NCBI RefSeq assembly: GCF_022394535.1
Contig: NZ_CP089414.1
Coordinates: 4,402,001 to 4,466,000 of the forward strand
Direction of reading: 5' to 3'
Source: Dyella terrae
Lineage (GTDB): Bacteria; Pseudomonadota; Gammaproteobacteria; Xanthomonadales; Rhodanobacteraceae
Length of the DNA: 64,000 nt
The notes under the pieces were generated by a model that was not told where the DNA came from, did no database searches, and saw only the letters and a list, made by a program, of their open reading frames with translations. The position numbers were made by a program, and so were the translations under genes. Shown here piece after piece: positions 7,974-17,034 of the stretch. Numbering within the stretch: the first letter of the stretch is position 1; each line of letters opens with the position of its first letter.

Positions 7974-9605
7974 ATGTCTTCCCTACGCTTCGCGCTTGCT
8001 CAGTTCGACTTCCCGGTAGGCGCGGTTGCGGCCAATGCGGCCAAGGTGGGCGACCTGCTGGCGCAGGCGCGCGATGGCGGCGCGGCGCTGGTGGCGTTCC
8101 CCGAATTGACCCTGAGCGGTTATCCGCCGGAAGACCTCTTGCTGCGACCGAGTTTCCTCGTCGCATGCCAGTGTGAGCTCAATGCGCTCGCGGGCGCCAC
8201 CAACGGTGTGGCCGCGCTGGTGGGGCATCCGCACAGCGAAGGCGAGGTGTACAACGCAGCCAGCCTGCTGCGTGGCGGTGCCATCGAGCTGACCACGCAC
8301 AAGCAGGCGTTGCCTAACTACGGCGTGTTCGATGACAAGCGCTATTTCCGCCCGGGTAGCGACAGTGCCGTGGCGATGATCGACGGCGTGCGCGTGGGCA
8401 TGATGATCTGCGAAGACATTTGGGAGCCCGAGCCCGCCGCTAAGGCGGCCGCTGCTGGCGCCGAGCTGATCGTGGTGATCAACGCCTCGCCGTGGGACGA
8501 CGCCAAGCAGTCCTCGCGCGAGGAAGTGTTGACCGCCCGCGCCCTGGAAACCGGCTGTGCCATCGCCTACGTCAACATGGTCGGTGGGCAGGACGAAGTG
8601 GTGTACGACGGCGGCTCCATGCTGGTAAATGCCGACGGTACCGTCGCTGCGCGTGCGCCGAGATTCGTCGACGCCATGCTCTGGGCCGAGTTCGATAGTG
8701 AAACGCGCACGTTGCTCGCGGACAACTGGCCGACGGTGCCCGATGCGTCCAATGAGGCGACCTTGTATGCGGCTTTGGTGCGCGGCATCCGCGATTACAT
8801 CGACAAGAATGGTTTTTCTGGCGTGCTGCTGGGGCTGTCCGGTGGCATCGATTCGGCGCTGACGCTGGCGCTGGCCGTCGATGCGCTTGGCGCAGATCGC
8901 GTCACTGCTGTGATGATGCCCACGCGCTACACCTCCCAGCTGTCGCTGGACGGCGCGCGTGCGCAGGCCGAGCAGTTGGGCGTGGACTATCACATCATCA
9001 ACATCGAACCGATGGTGGATGCCTTCCTCGGTGCGTTGGCTCCCGCCTTTGCAGGCAAGCCGGCCGACACCACGGAGGAAAACCTGCAGTCACGCACGCG
9101 CGGCGTGACCCTCATGGCCTTGTCCAACAAACATGGCCGCTTGCTGTTGGCCACGGGCAACAAGAGCGAGATGGCGGTGGGTTACGCCACGCTCTACGGC
9201 GATATGTGCGGTGCCTATGCACCGCTGAAGGACGTCTACAAGACCGTCGTCTACCGCTTGTCGCGCTGGCGCAACGAACATGCGGCGCGCGTAGGTGAGC
9301 CGGAGGCGATTCCATCCGCGGTGATTGAACGACCGCCGTCGGCGGAGCTGCGCGACAACCAGACCGACCAGGATTCGCTGCCTCCCTATGACGAGCTCGA
9401 CGCCATCCTGACGCGCTTTATCGAAGGCGAGCAGTCGCAGGCGGAAATCGCTGCGCAGGGCTTCCATGCGGACACCGTGCGCCGTGTGGTGCGACTGGTG
9501 TTGCTGAACGAGTTCAAGCGCCGGCAGTCCGCACCGGGGCCACGCGTGACCACGCGTGCGTTCGGACGCGAGCGGCGGTATCCGATTACGTCCGGCTGGA
9601 AGTAA
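7974..9605 (+). CDS. nadE: glutamine-dependent NAD+ synthetase
   Basis: A 543-residue two-domain enzyme that makes NAD+ from deamido-NAD+, ATP and glutamine in the cytoplasm. The N-terminal nitrilase-type glutaminase domain has its Glu-Lys-Cys triad in FPELTLSGYPPED (E44), THKQALPNYGVFD (K110) and MMICEDIWEP (C146). The C-terminal synthetase domain has the ATP-binding SGGIDS at 289-294. Start 7974 gives MSSLRFALAQFDF, the usual family N-terminus; the frame is open 15 codons upstream without conserved sequence. A TACAAT about 30 bases upstream may be the promoter -10 box. Confidence 0.96.
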   Translation: MSSLRFALAQFDFPVGAVAANAAKVGDLLAQARDGGAALVAFPELTLSGYPPEDLLLRPSFLVACQCELNALAGATNGVAALVGHPHSEGEVYNAASLLRGGAIELTTHKQALPNYGVFDDKRYFRPGSDSAVAMIDGVRVGMMICEDIWEPEPAAKAAAAGAELIVVINASPWDDAKQSSREEVLTARALETGCAIAYVNMVGGQDEVVYDGGSMLVNADGTVAARAPRFVDAMLWAEFDSETRTLLADNWPTVPDASNEATLYAALVRGIRDYIDKNGFSGVLLGLSGGIDSALTLALAVDALGADRVTAVMMPTRYTSQLSLDGARAQAEQLGVDYHIINIEPMVDAFLGALAPAFAGKPADTTEENLQSRTRGVTLMALSNKHGRLLLATGNKSEMAVGYATLYGDMCGAYAPLKDVYKTVVYRLSRWRNEHAARVGEPEAIPSAVIERPPSAELRDNQTDQDSLPPYDELDAILTRFIEGEQSQAEIAAQGFHADTVRRVVRLVLLNEFKRRQSAPGPRVTTRAFGRERRYPITSGWK

Positions 9606-9633
9606 CCAGCGGCGCTTCTGTAGGGGCACAAAC

Positions 9634-9667
9634 AAAAAAGCCGGTGCTTGCGCACCGGCTTTTTTTC
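9634..9667. terminator. bidirectional intrinsic terminator between nadE and bamD
   Basis: AGCCGGTGC and GCACCGGCT form a perfect 9-bp stem with a 4-base loop, flanked by six A on the left and seven T on the right. It can therefore end transcription from nadE (plus) and bamD (minus), which converge here. Confidence 0.9.
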
Positions 9668-9694
9668 ATGCCGCTCGGAAACCCGGGCGTTGGA

Positions 9695-10537
9695 TCAATG
9701 GTGACCCGAGAACGGAATCGCCTTGCGCAGCAGGGACGGTGCATGCGGCCACTTCGGATCCTTCAGGTACGGGTGATCCGGGTAGTTCATGGCCAGCACC
9801 TGGCGCGTCTGGTCGGCGAGGTTCTTCTGGTCCATGCCGATGTAGCTACGGGTCAGGATGGCCAGCGCGTCGCCGGTCTGCGGTGCCTGCTGGTAGTGCT
9901 CGATGACGTACTGGGCACGGTCGGCCGAGGCCACGTAGGCCTTGTTGCGCAGGTAGTACTCGGCCACGTTGATCTCGAACTGCGCCAGCACGTTGCGCAG
10001 ATAGATCATGCGCTGGCGCGCATCGGCGGTGTAAGCGCTGTCCGGGAAGCGGCGCGACAGCTCCGAGAAGTCGTCGAACGACTTCAGGTTGTAGCCTTGG
10101 TCACGACGCGATTGGGCCTGGTCGCCACGCTGCAGCAGACGCTCCATGGCGCCGCCGGTGCGATCAAAATTGATCAGACCGCGCAAGTAATAGGCATAAT
10201 CCACATGCTTTTGGGTCGGATACGTCTTGATGAAGCGATTGATCGTGGAATAGGCGTCGTCCGGCTGGTTGTCCTTGTACTGCGAATAGGCCAAGTCGAG
10301 CTGGGCCTGCTCGTTGTAGTTACCGGACGGGAAACGAGCGATCAGTCGCTGGTACGCTTTGGCGGCTGCCGAATAATCGGCGTGCTCCATCGAGTCGTGC
10401 GCCTTCGCATACAGCTTGTCTACCGGCAGCGTATCGTTGGTCTCCCTCTTGTGGTGGAACATCGAGCAAGCGTTCATCGAAAGAGCGATGGCGAGCACGA
10501 CAAAGACTTTGAAAGCCTGCAGCTTAGTTACGCGCAT
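9695..10537 (-). CDS. bamD: outer membrane assembly lipoprotein BamD
   Basis: A 280-residue lipoprotein. The signal peptide ends in SMNAC with the lipidated Cys at position 24. It is followed by tetratricopeptide-like helices, including DYSAAAKAYQRLIARFPSG and YYLRGLINFDR. BamD is the essential lipoprotein partner of BamA in the machine that folds beta-barrel proteins into the outer membrane. Length is slightly above the E. coli protein, mainly at the C-terminus. It is divergent from rluD, the usual neighbour in gammaproteobacteria, and ends at a shared terminator. Confidence 0.95.
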   Translation of the reverse strand: MRVTKLQAFKVFVVLAIALSMNACSMFHHKRETNDTLPVDKLYAKAHDSMEHADYSAAAKAYQRLIARFPSGNYNEQAQLDLAYSQYKDNQPDDAYSTINRFIKTYPTQKHVDYAYYLRGLINFDRTGGAMERLLQRGDQAQSRRDQGYNLKSFDDFSELSRRFPDSAYTADARQRMIYLRNVLAQFEINVAEYYLRNKAYVASADRAQYVIEHYQQAPQTGDALAILTRSYIGMDQKNLADQTRQVLAMNYPDHPYLKDPKWPHAPSLLRKAIPFSGHH

Positions 10538-10606
10538 GAGAAGGGTTCAGATGTTTGAGCGAAAAGGGATGATAGCCGAAACCACCGGGTGCCCGGGGAG
10601 CCGGTC

Positions 10607-11584
10607 ATGACGACGATCCGTCACGACGCCACGGTACCCCTGTCGGCCGCGGGTCGGAGGTTCGACCAAGCGTTGGCCGAGATGTTCCCGGACTATTCCA
10701 GATCACGCCTTACCGCGTGGATCAAGGCCGGTGCGGTGACGCTGGACGGTGCGCTCGCGCCGCCCCGGCAGTTGCTGCGTGGCGGGGAAAAAGTCCTGTT
10801 GGAAGCGGAACTTGAGACCGAAGTGGAGCTGGAGCCGGAGGCCATTGCCCTGGACATCGTCCACGAGGATCCGCACCTGCTGGTGGTGAACAAGCCGGCC
10901 GGGCTGGTGGTACATCCTGGCGCAGGAAATAGCGCCGGCACGATGCTGAACGCCCTGTTGCACCACAATTCGGAGCTGGCCCTGCTGCCCCGCGGCGGCA
11001 TCGTCCACCGCCTGGACAAGGACACCTCGGGCTTGATGGTGGTGGCTAAGACCCTGCCGGCCCATACGGCGCTGGTGGACATGCTGTCCAGGCACGATGT
11101 GGAGCGGCAGTACGAGGCCGTGGTGCTGGGCACCCTGGTAGCCGGTGGCACGGTGGATGCCCCCATCGGCCGCCATATGGGCGACCGCCTGCGCCAAGCC
11201 GTGCGTGACGAGGAAGATGGCAAGCATGCGGTGACCCATTACCGCCTACGCGAGCGCTTCCGGGCCCACAGCCTGATTCAGTGCAGCCTGGAAACCGGCC
11301 GTACCCACCAGATCCGCGTCCATATGGCCCATATCAACCATCCGCTGGTGGGCGATCCGCTGTACGGCGGCGGGTTGAAGCTGCCCAAGCGGGCCACCCC
11401 TGAGCTGGTAGCCGCTTTGCGCGGCTTCCGCCGGCAGGCGCTGCATGCGGAGCGCTTGGCTTTCGAGCACCCGGTGACGCATGAGCCGATGTCCTTCAGT
11501 GTCGAGCGCCCAGCCGACCTGCAGGTCCTGATCGACGCCCTGCGTGTCGATACTGCCCAGGCGGATCCGGACGATTGGTCGTGA
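10607..11584 (+). CDS. rluD: 23S rRNA pseudouridine synthase RluD
   Basis: A 325-residue enzyme with an N-terminal S4 RNA-binding domain (about residues 15-75) and an RluA-type catalytic domain. The motif HRLDKDTSG contains the catalytic Asp137. RluD makes pseudouridines 1911, 1915 and 1917 in helix 69 of 23S rRNA. I chose ATG 10607, with CGGGGAG a few bases upstream; an in-frame GTG at 10589 would add six residues. It overlaps the following pgeF start (GTGA), so the two are co-translated. The arrangement bamD, rluD, pgeF is a conserved gammaproteobacterial block. Confidence 0.95.
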   Translation: MTTIRHDATVPLSAAGRRFDQALAEMFPDYSRSRLTAWIKAGAVTLDGALAPPRQLLRGGEKVLLEAELETEVELEPEAIALDIVHEDPHLLVVNKPAGLVVHPGAGNSAGTMLNALLHHNSELALLPRGGIVHRLDKDTSGLMVVAKTLPAHTALVDMLSRHDVERQYEAVVLGTLVAGGTVDAPIGRHMGDRLRQAVRDEEDGKHAVTHYRLRERFRAHSLIQCSLETGRTHQIRVHMAHINHPLVGDPLYGGGLKLPKRATPELVAALRGFRRQALHAERLAFEHPVTHEPMSFSVERPADLQVLIDALRVDTAQADPDDWS

Positions 11585-12333
11585 GCCCAGACGGGGCCTG
11601 GATCATCCCGGACTGGCCAGCGCCCGCTGGTGTTCGGGCAGCGGTCAGTACCCGCCAGGGCCCTGGTGTTTCGACAGGCCCTTGGGGGCGCTTCAATCTG
11701 GGAGCCCGTTGCGGCGATGTCCCCGAGGCGGTCGCCGCCAACCGGACCGCCGTGCGGTCGGCCTTGGGTCTGGGCCGCGATCCGCGCTGGCTGCAGCAGG
11801 TTCACGGCGTTGACGTCGCGGATGTGGACCGACTGACCGACGCGCAGGAGCCACGCGCCGACGCCGCGGTCACCGATCAGGCTGATCAGCCTTTGGCCAT
11901 CCTGACCGCCGATTGCCTGCCGGTGTTGTTCTGCACCGCGGATGGTCAGAGCGTTGCCGCCGCCCATGCGGGCTGGCGGGGGCTGCAGGCCGGCGTGCTG
12001 GAGGCGACGGTGAATGCGTTGAAGGTGCCGCCCGCGCAGGTCATGGCGTGGCTGGGGCCCTGTATCGGCAAGGCCAGCTACGAGGTGGGTGGCGAGGTGC
12101 GTGACGCCTTCATGGCACTCGACGTCGACGCTGGCGAGGGTTTCGAGCCCACGCGTCCGGGGCATTGGTTGTGCGATCTCGCCTGGCTGGCACGGCGTCG
12201 ACTGCAGGTCGCAGGGGTCCCCGCCATCTACGGTGGTGGCTTTGATACGCGCACCGATGACCGGTTCTATTCCTATCGCCGCGATGGCGCGCAGAGCGGG
12301 CGGTTCGCCAGTTTGATCTGGCGAGATGGCTGA
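11581..12333 (+). CDS. pgeF: peptidoglycan editing factor PgeF (YfiH/DUF152)
   Basis: A protein of about 250 residues of the YfiH family (multicopper polyphenol oxidase fold). It carries the conserved metal-site motifs [15 protein letters not shown] and GPCIG and the early QQVHG. Family members have been reported as purine nucleoside phosphorylases or adenosine deaminases, and E. coli PgeF removes misincorporated L-Ser from peptidoglycan precursors. GTG 11581 overlaps the rluD stop by three bases; an in-frame TTG at 11575 is an alternative. The genes are translationally coupled. Confidence 0.92.
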   Translation: MSPDGAWIIPDWPAPAGVRAAVSTRQGPGVSTGPWGRFNLGARCGDVPEAVAANRTAVRSALGLGRDPRWLQQVHGVDVADVDRLTDAQEPRADAAVTDQADQPLAILTADCLPVLFCTADGQSVAAAHAGWRGLQAGVLEATVNALKVPPAQVMAWLGPCIGKASYEVGGEVRDAFMALDVDAGEGFEPTRPGHWLCDLAWLARRRLQVAGVPAIYGGGFDTRTDDRFYSYRRDGAQSGRFASLIWRDG

Positions 12334-12443
12334 CACCGTCCCTGCTGATTCGCTCTAAGCGATATCAGCGCTATTTTCACGCCAGTGAGCCATCAGAATA
12401 AATCGCGACAGTTCGATCACTAAAATTAAAAAAGGAGCTTTTG

Positions 12444-12830
12444 ATGACGATCCAACTGCACAACCCCGCTGGTATCGCGCCGCCGTTCTCCTGTTACAGC
12501 CATGGTGCTTCCGCACCGGCGGGAGCTCGCTGGCTGTATGTTTCCGGTCAGGTGGGCGTCACGCCTGATGGTGTCGTGCCGGATGATCCGGCACAGCAGA
12601 TAGCGTTGGCCTGGGACAACCTGCTTGCGGTGTTGGCTGACGCGGGTATGCAGGTGACCGATCTGGTCAAGGTGGATGGCTTCATCACGCGGCCCGATCT
12701 CGTGCCCTTGTACCGCAAGGAGCGCGAGCGGCGGTTCGCAGGCCACGCCGCCGCGACAACCATGGTCATTGTTGCCGGCCTCGCTGAGCCAAACCTGCTG
12801 GTCGAAATCCAGGCTGTTGCCGCGCGCTGA
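12444..12830 (+). CDS. Rid-family protein (YjgF/YER057c/UK114)
   Basis: A 128-residue protein with the Rid fold signature: LYVSGQVGVTPDG, the QQIALAWDNLLAVLADAG helix, and LLVEIQAVA at the end. AAGGAG lies a few bases upstream of ATG 12444. In true RidA imine deaminases a conserved Arg (Arg105 in E. coli, in VARLP) binds the substrate carboxylate. Here the aligned residue is Gly112 (VAGLAEP). It is therefore probably not a canonical 2-aminoacrylate deaminase but a member of another Rid subfamily of unknown activity. It converges on otsA. Confidence 0.88.
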   Translation: MTIQLHNPAGIAPPFSCYSHGASAPAGARWLYVSGQVGVTPDGVVPDDPAQQIALAWDNLLAVLADAGMQVTDLVKVDGFITRPDLVPLYRKERERRFAGHAAATTMVIVAGLAEPNLLVEIQAVAAR

Positions 12831-12856
12831 TCGTCGTGGCCATTCTCTTCCAGTGG

Positions 12857-14245
12857 CTATTCGGCTAACCGTCGCAGGAACGCATTACGCCATGCTGTGA
12901 CGTCCTGCTTCTCCAGCACGTCCATCATGCGGCGCCAGCGGCGGCGACGTTCCTGCAGCGGCATTTCCAGCGCAACGCCCAGCGCTTCGGCCAACTCCTC
13001 TGTATCGGCGGGGTTCACCAAAAGGGCATCGCGCAGCTCCTCCGCGGCGCCGGCGAAACGCGAGAGCACCAGCACGCCAGGGTCTTCCGGGTCTTGGCTG
13101 GCGACATATTCCTTCGCCACCAGGTTCATGCCGTCGCGTAACGGCGTTACCAGCCCCACGCGGGCGCTGCGGTAGTAGCCGCTGAGCAGGCTGTGCGGGA
13201 ACGAGTTGTTGACGTAGCGGATAGGCACCCAATCCGGCGCGGCATACATGCCGTTGATGTGGCCGGCCATGCGTTCGAGCTCGCGGCGGATCTGGCGATA
13301 CTCCGGCACGCCGCCGCGGGAGGGCGGGGCGATCTGTAGAAAGGTGACTTTGCGATGCAGTTGCGGCGAGCGTTCCAGTAGCCGCGCGTAGGCGTGGAAG
13401 CGCTCGGGCAGGCCCTTGGAGTAGTCCAGGCGATCGACGCCGATGATCAACGCGCGGCCTTCCAGGCTTTGCCTGAGGTCGTGGATTTCCTCATGCTCGT
13501 CGGCGTGGCTGGCGGCTTCCGCGACTTCGGCGGTGTCGATGCCGATGGCGAATGCCTCGGCGCGAAAGAGCCGCCCTTCCGGCGTGCGGATGCGTCCATC
13601 GCGGCGCATGGTGGCGCCTACCTCGTGCAGAAAGTATTCCTCCAGCGCACGCCGGTCGCGCGGTGTGTGCAGACCGACGAGATCGTAGCTCGCCAGCGTT
13701 TCCAGCAATTCCATATGGTGCGGTAATGCAATCAGCAGGCCGGCGGCCGGAAGCGGCGTGTGCAGGAAGAAGCCGATGCGGTTGCGTACACCGCGCTCGC
13801 GCAGCATCGCGGCGAGCGGGATCAGGTGGTAGTCATTGATCCAGACCAGGTCGCTCGGTCGGATCAATGGCATCAGCCGTTCGGCGAACAGATTGTTGAC
13901 ACGCAGATAGCCGGCCAGATGCTTGCGGTCGTAGTCCACCAGATCGGGTCGGTAGTGCAGCAGCGGCCACAGCGTGCGATTGGCGAAGCCGTCGTAGAAG
14001 TCGTCGTGGTCGGCGCGGGAAAGGTCGATGGTCGCGTACTCCACCGGGCCATCCCTTTGTTTGTGCACCTCTTCGGCGGTCTGGCGGGCGATCTTGCCGC
14101 TCCAGCCAAACCACAATCCTCCGCGTTCCTGCAGAGCTGCTCGCATGGCGGAGGCGAGTCCTCCGGTGGCGGTCTGGTCGGGCAGTGCCACACGGTTGGA
14201 AACCACGATCAGTCGTTCCTGGCCGCCGTTTCCTTTTCCAGCCAT
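12857..14245 (-). CDS. otsA: trehalose-6-phosphate synthase OtsA (GT20)
   Basis: A 462-residue retaining glycosyltransferase that joins UDP-glucose and glucose-6-phosphate into trehalose-6-phosphate. Visible motifs are LIVVSNRVALPD at the N-terminus, VWINDYHLIPL, FFLHTPLP, GVDRLDYSKGLPERF and DGMNLVAKEYVASQ. Length matches the E. coli enzyme. The ATG lies two bases after the GH15 stop (TGAGGATG), so it is the last gene of the otsB-GH15-otsA operon. The minus frame stays open to 15412, but that extension is a shadow of the GH15 gene. Confidence 0.95.
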   Translation of the reverse strand: MAGKGNGGQERLIVVSNRVALPDQTATGGLASAMRAALQERGGLWFGWSGKIARQTAEEVHKQRDGPVEYATIDLSRADHDDFYDGFANRTLWPLLHYRPDLVDYDRKHLAGYLRVNNLFAERLMPLIRPSDLVWINDYHLIPLAAMLRERGVRNRIGFFLHTPLPAAGLLIALPHHMELLETLASYDLVGLHTPRDRRALEEYFLHEVGATMRRDGRIRTPEGRLFRAEAFAIGIDTAEVAEAASHADEHEEIHDLRQSLEGRALIIGVDRLDYSKGLPERFHAYARLLERSPQLHRKVTFLQIAPPSRGGVPEYRQIRRELERMAGHINGMYAAPDWVPIRYVNNSFPHSLLSGYYRSARVGLVTPLRDGMNLVAKEYVASQDPEDPGVLVLSRFAGAAEELRDALLVNPADTEELAEALGVALEMPLQERRRRWRRMMDVLEKQDVTAWRNAFLRRLAE

Positions 14246-14247
14246 CC

Positions 14248-16059
14248 TCACAGTGCGTCCTCCCAGCGCCGCGACAGGCGCATGGCGGCTTGGATCAGGC
14301 CCACCATTGAATAGGTTTGCGGGAAATTGCCCCAGTGCTCGCCGTTGGCCGGTGCGATGTCTTCCGACAGCAGGCCTAGCGAGTTTCGTTGCGAAAGCAT
14401 GTGTTCGAACATGACGCGGGCGCGCTCCTTGCGACCCGTGGCGGCGAGCGCCTCGATGTACCAGAACGTGCAGATGTTGAAGCTCGTCTCCGGCGCGCCG
14501 AAATCGTCCGGCGCGATATAGCGGAACAGGTAGTCGCCGCGCCCCAGCGCCTCGCCGATGGCGTCCACAGTGGCGATAAAGCGTGGGTCCATCGCATCGA
14601 TGAAGCCGATGTCGGCCAGTAGCAACAGACTCGCGTCCAGATGCTCCCCGTCGTAGGCGTCGACAAAGGTGCCGAGCTTGGTGTTCCACGTGCGCGCTTC
14701 GATCCGGGCATGTAGCGCCACTGCCTCGTCGTGCCAGTGACGGGCACGCTCGTCCAGGCCGAGCTCCGTGGCGATGTGCGCCAGGCGATCGCACGCAGCC
14801 CAGCACATGGCGGCGGAATAGGTGTGCACGGCTGAGCGGCCGCGGTACTCCCACAATCCTGCGTCGGGCGTTTCGGCCACGCGCAGTGCCATTTCGCCCA
14901 TGCGCTCCAGTCGGCGGAAGGTGAGCTCGTCGCCGGGGTGTTCCAGGCGGCGGTCGAAGAACACCTGAGACGAAGCGAGTACCACTGAGCCGTAAACGTC
15001 GTTCTGGCGTTGGCGCCACGCGTCGTTGCCCACGCGCACCGGCCCCATGCCGCGATAGCCGGCCAGGCTGTCGACCTGGGTTTCCGGCAGTTCGTGCTCG
15101 AAGGTGATACCGAACACGGGGCCGATTTCGTTGTCGCCGTCGGAGGCGACCAGGTTGAAGACGTAGCGGATGTACTCCTCCATGCTGCGGGTCGCACCCA
15201 GCCGGTTGAGTGCACGCACGGTGAAGGCGGCGTCGCGGAGCCAGCAGTAGCGGTAGTCCCAGTTGCGCCCGGAACCTGCCGACTCGGGGATGGAGGTGGT
15301 GAGCGCGGCGACGATGGCGCCGGTCGCTTCGTACTGGCATAGCTTCAGCGTGATGGCGGCGCGGATGATCGGTTCCTGCCATTCGTAGGGCACCGAAAGG
15401 TTGCGCACCCATTCGCGCCAGTAAGCCAGCGTGCGTTCCAGCGTGTGGTGGATGAAATCCGCCGGGCTGTGCGTGAGGGTTTCATCGGGGCCGAAGACGA
15501 AATGCGCCGGCTTTTCCAGGAAGAATGGCAGTCCGCGTTCGATCATGATGGACGCCACATCGCTGGTCAGGCGCTGTACGACGCCATCGAGCAGGAAGCG
15601 GATGTGGTTGCTGCCGGATGTTGTCTGCGGCTCATCACTGCCGTACTTGCAGAGCGGTCGCAGCAGCACGCGGATACGCGGCGAACCGCCGATAGGCCTT
15701 ACGCGGCGCGCCACTAGCACGGGATGGTAGAAGCGCCCGCGCGAACGAAAACGGGGCATGTAATCCACGATCTCCACGCCTGCACCATGTTGGTCGTACA
15801 GGCGTGTCACCAGTACGGCGGTGTTCGGCATGTAGTGTTGCTCCGAGCGGTCGAGATCTTCCAGCTCGATCGTCCAGTCGCCACCTTCACGTTGTGGCGA
15901 CAACAGCGCGCAGAAGCTCGCGTCGCCGTCGAAGCGCGGCAGGCAACACCAGACGATGCGACCGCGCCCGTCGATTAGCGCGGCAACGCTGCCGTTGCCG
16001 ATGACACCCAGTTCCAGACTGGACAGGGTGTCAGTGCTTTCCTCCTGAGGAGTGGGCAT
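14248..16059 (-). CDS. glycoside hydrolase family 15 protein (glucoamylase/trehalase type)
   Basis: A cytoplasmic protein of about 603 residues. The N-terminal beta-sandwich (LGVIGNGSVAALIDGRGRIVW) is followed by an (alpha/alpha)6 barrel with the GH15 hallmark SGRNWDYRYCWLRDAAFT. A C-terminal segment with SEDIAPANGEHWGNFPQ should hold the second catalytic glutamate. There is no signal peptide. GH15 enzymes of this type hydrolyse terminal alpha-glucosidic bonds, and some are trehalases. The position between otsB and otsA suggests trehalose or alpha-glucan turnover. Start 16059 has GGAG nine bases upstream and overlaps the end of otsB by 29 bases; ATG 16074 lacks such a site. Confidence 0.92.
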   Translation of the reverse strand: MPTPQEESTDTLSSLELGVIGNGSVAALIDGRGRIVWCCLPRFDGDASFCALLSPQREGGDWTIELEDLDRSEQHYMPNTAVLVTRLYDQHGAGVEIVDYMPRFRSRGRFYHPVLVARRVRPIGGSPRIRVLLRPLCKYGSDEPQTTSGSNHIRFLLDGVVQRLTSDVASIMIERGLPFFLEKPAHFVFGPDETLTHSPADFIHHTLERTLAYWREWVRNLSVPYEWQEPIIRAAITLKLCQYEATGAIVAALTTSIPESAGSGRNWDYRYCWLRDAAFTVRALNRLGATRSMEEYIRYVFNLVASDGDNEIGPVFGITFEHELPETQVDSLAGYRGMGPVRVGNDAWRQRQNDVYGSVVLASSQVFFDRRLEHPGDELTFRRLERMGEMALRVAETPDAGLWEYRGRSAVHTYSAAMCWAACDRLAHIATELGLDERARHWHDEAVALHARIEARTWNTKLGTFVDAYDGEHLDASLLLLADIGFIDAMDPRFIATVDAIGEALGRGDYLFRYIAPDDFGAPETSFNICTFWYIEALAATGRKERARVMFEHMLSQRNSLGLLSEDIAPANGEHWGNFPQTYSMVGLIQAAMRLSRRWEDAL

Positions 16060-16834
16060 GTGAGAGTGCTCCATGCTTGAGCGCGTGCAGCACGCGGAAG
16101 AGCCAGGCCCGCGCAGCAGCGGGGTCCGACAGGGAATAGCGGGCAAGGCTCGGTTCGCGGGAACCCACGCGAATGCTCAGTCCGCCCTCGAGATTGGCCA
16201 TGGCAAAACCATGCTCATCCGTCAGGTCGTCGCCGACATACACGGGCTGGCGCTCGCGGAACGGCCACGCAGACATCAGGGCGGCGACGGCCGAACCCTT
16301 GTCCATGCCTTCGGGCTTCAGCTCGATCACCATGTTGCCCGGCTGCATTTCATAGCCGGCCAACGACGGCAGCACGCCTTGCACCTGTTCACGCAGACGT
16401 TCGAACAACTGCGGCGACGTGCGGCAATGCAGGGCGACCGCCATGCCCTTGTCTTCCATCATGACGCCGGGCAGGGCAGCGGCAACGGTGCCGGCGATGT
16501 CCCGCACCAACGAGCGACGGCTGGCGCCAATGTGCACGCCGCGATAGCGACCGTCGGCGCCCCGCAGTTCCAGGCCATGCAAGCCGGCCATGGCCCAGGG
16601 CGGATGGCCAAACAGATCGTCCAGATCGTCCAGGCTGCGACCGCTCACCAAGGCCAGCGCGCCATCGAGCGCGCCGTAGAGGTCTTCGATGAGTTCACGC
16701 AGGCGCGAATGCACGCAGACCTGGTCGGGATGGTCGACAAAGTCGAGCAGCGTACCGTCGACATCGAGAAACAATGCCCAGCGATCATCCACGCCTGGCA
16801 GGGGCGGAGCCGGGAGGGGCGGTTGGGCGGACAT
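16031..16834 (-). CDS. otsB: trehalose-6-phosphate phosphatase OtsB
   Basis: A HAD-superfamily phosphatase of about 267 residues that converts trehalose-6-phosphate to trehalose. The nucleophile motif FLDVDGTLLD places Asp24 and Asp26 near the N-terminus, and GDDLTDE is the late Mg-binding motif. Length matches E. coli OtsB (266). It is the first gene of the operon with GH15 and otsA. The start is uncertain: ATG 16834 gives normal length but has no strong ribosome site, and the frame is open to 16915. It is divergent from clpB, so both sit beside one stress-related intergenic region. Confidence 0.9.
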   Translation of the reverse strand: MSAQPPLPAPPLPGVDDRWALFLDVDGTLLDFVDHPDQVCVHSRLRELIEDLYGALDGALALVSGRSLDDLDDLFGHPPWAMAGLHGLELRGADGRYRGVHIGASRRSLVRDIAGTVAAALPGVMMEDKGMAVALHCRTSPQLFERLREQVQGVLPSLAGYEMQPGNMVIELKPEGMDKGSAVAALMSAWPFRERQPVYVGDDLTDEHGFAMANLEGGLSIRVGSREPSLARYSLSDPAAARAWLFRVLHALKHGALSHAHSSGGKH

Positions 16835-16952
16835 GGCGGCTAAGGGCACGAGGGATGGCACGTGCAGCAGCCTATCAAGGCGAATGTGAAGGCAAGCTAT
16901 GGATGTGCCCAACAACGACTGAAGAAACGACGTACACCTGACGTTGACGTGG

Positions 16953-16981
16953 CTTGAATCATGCGCGGGCGAGCCGCATCT
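16953..16981 (+). promoter_or_regulatory. sigma32-type heat-shock promoter of clpB
   Basis: CTTGAA at 16953-16958 and CCGCATCT at 16974-16981 are separated by 15 bases. This matches the heat-shock sigma factor consensus (CTTGAAA, spacer of about 13-15, CCCCATNT) with one mismatch in the -10 box. It lies about 55 bases upstream of clpB, a classic sigma32 target. Confidence 0.75.
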
Positions 16982-17034
16982 CTTTGCCCAGTGGCGGCGG
17001 GGCCGCCAGATCCTATTGATCGAGGGGAAATCCC

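Noticed and set aside
14246..15412. Continuation of the otsA minus-strand open frame to 15412
   Set aside because: This stretch is an out-of-frame shadow of the GH15 gene on the same strand. It has no similarity to trehalose synthases, and otsA has a clear start at 14245.
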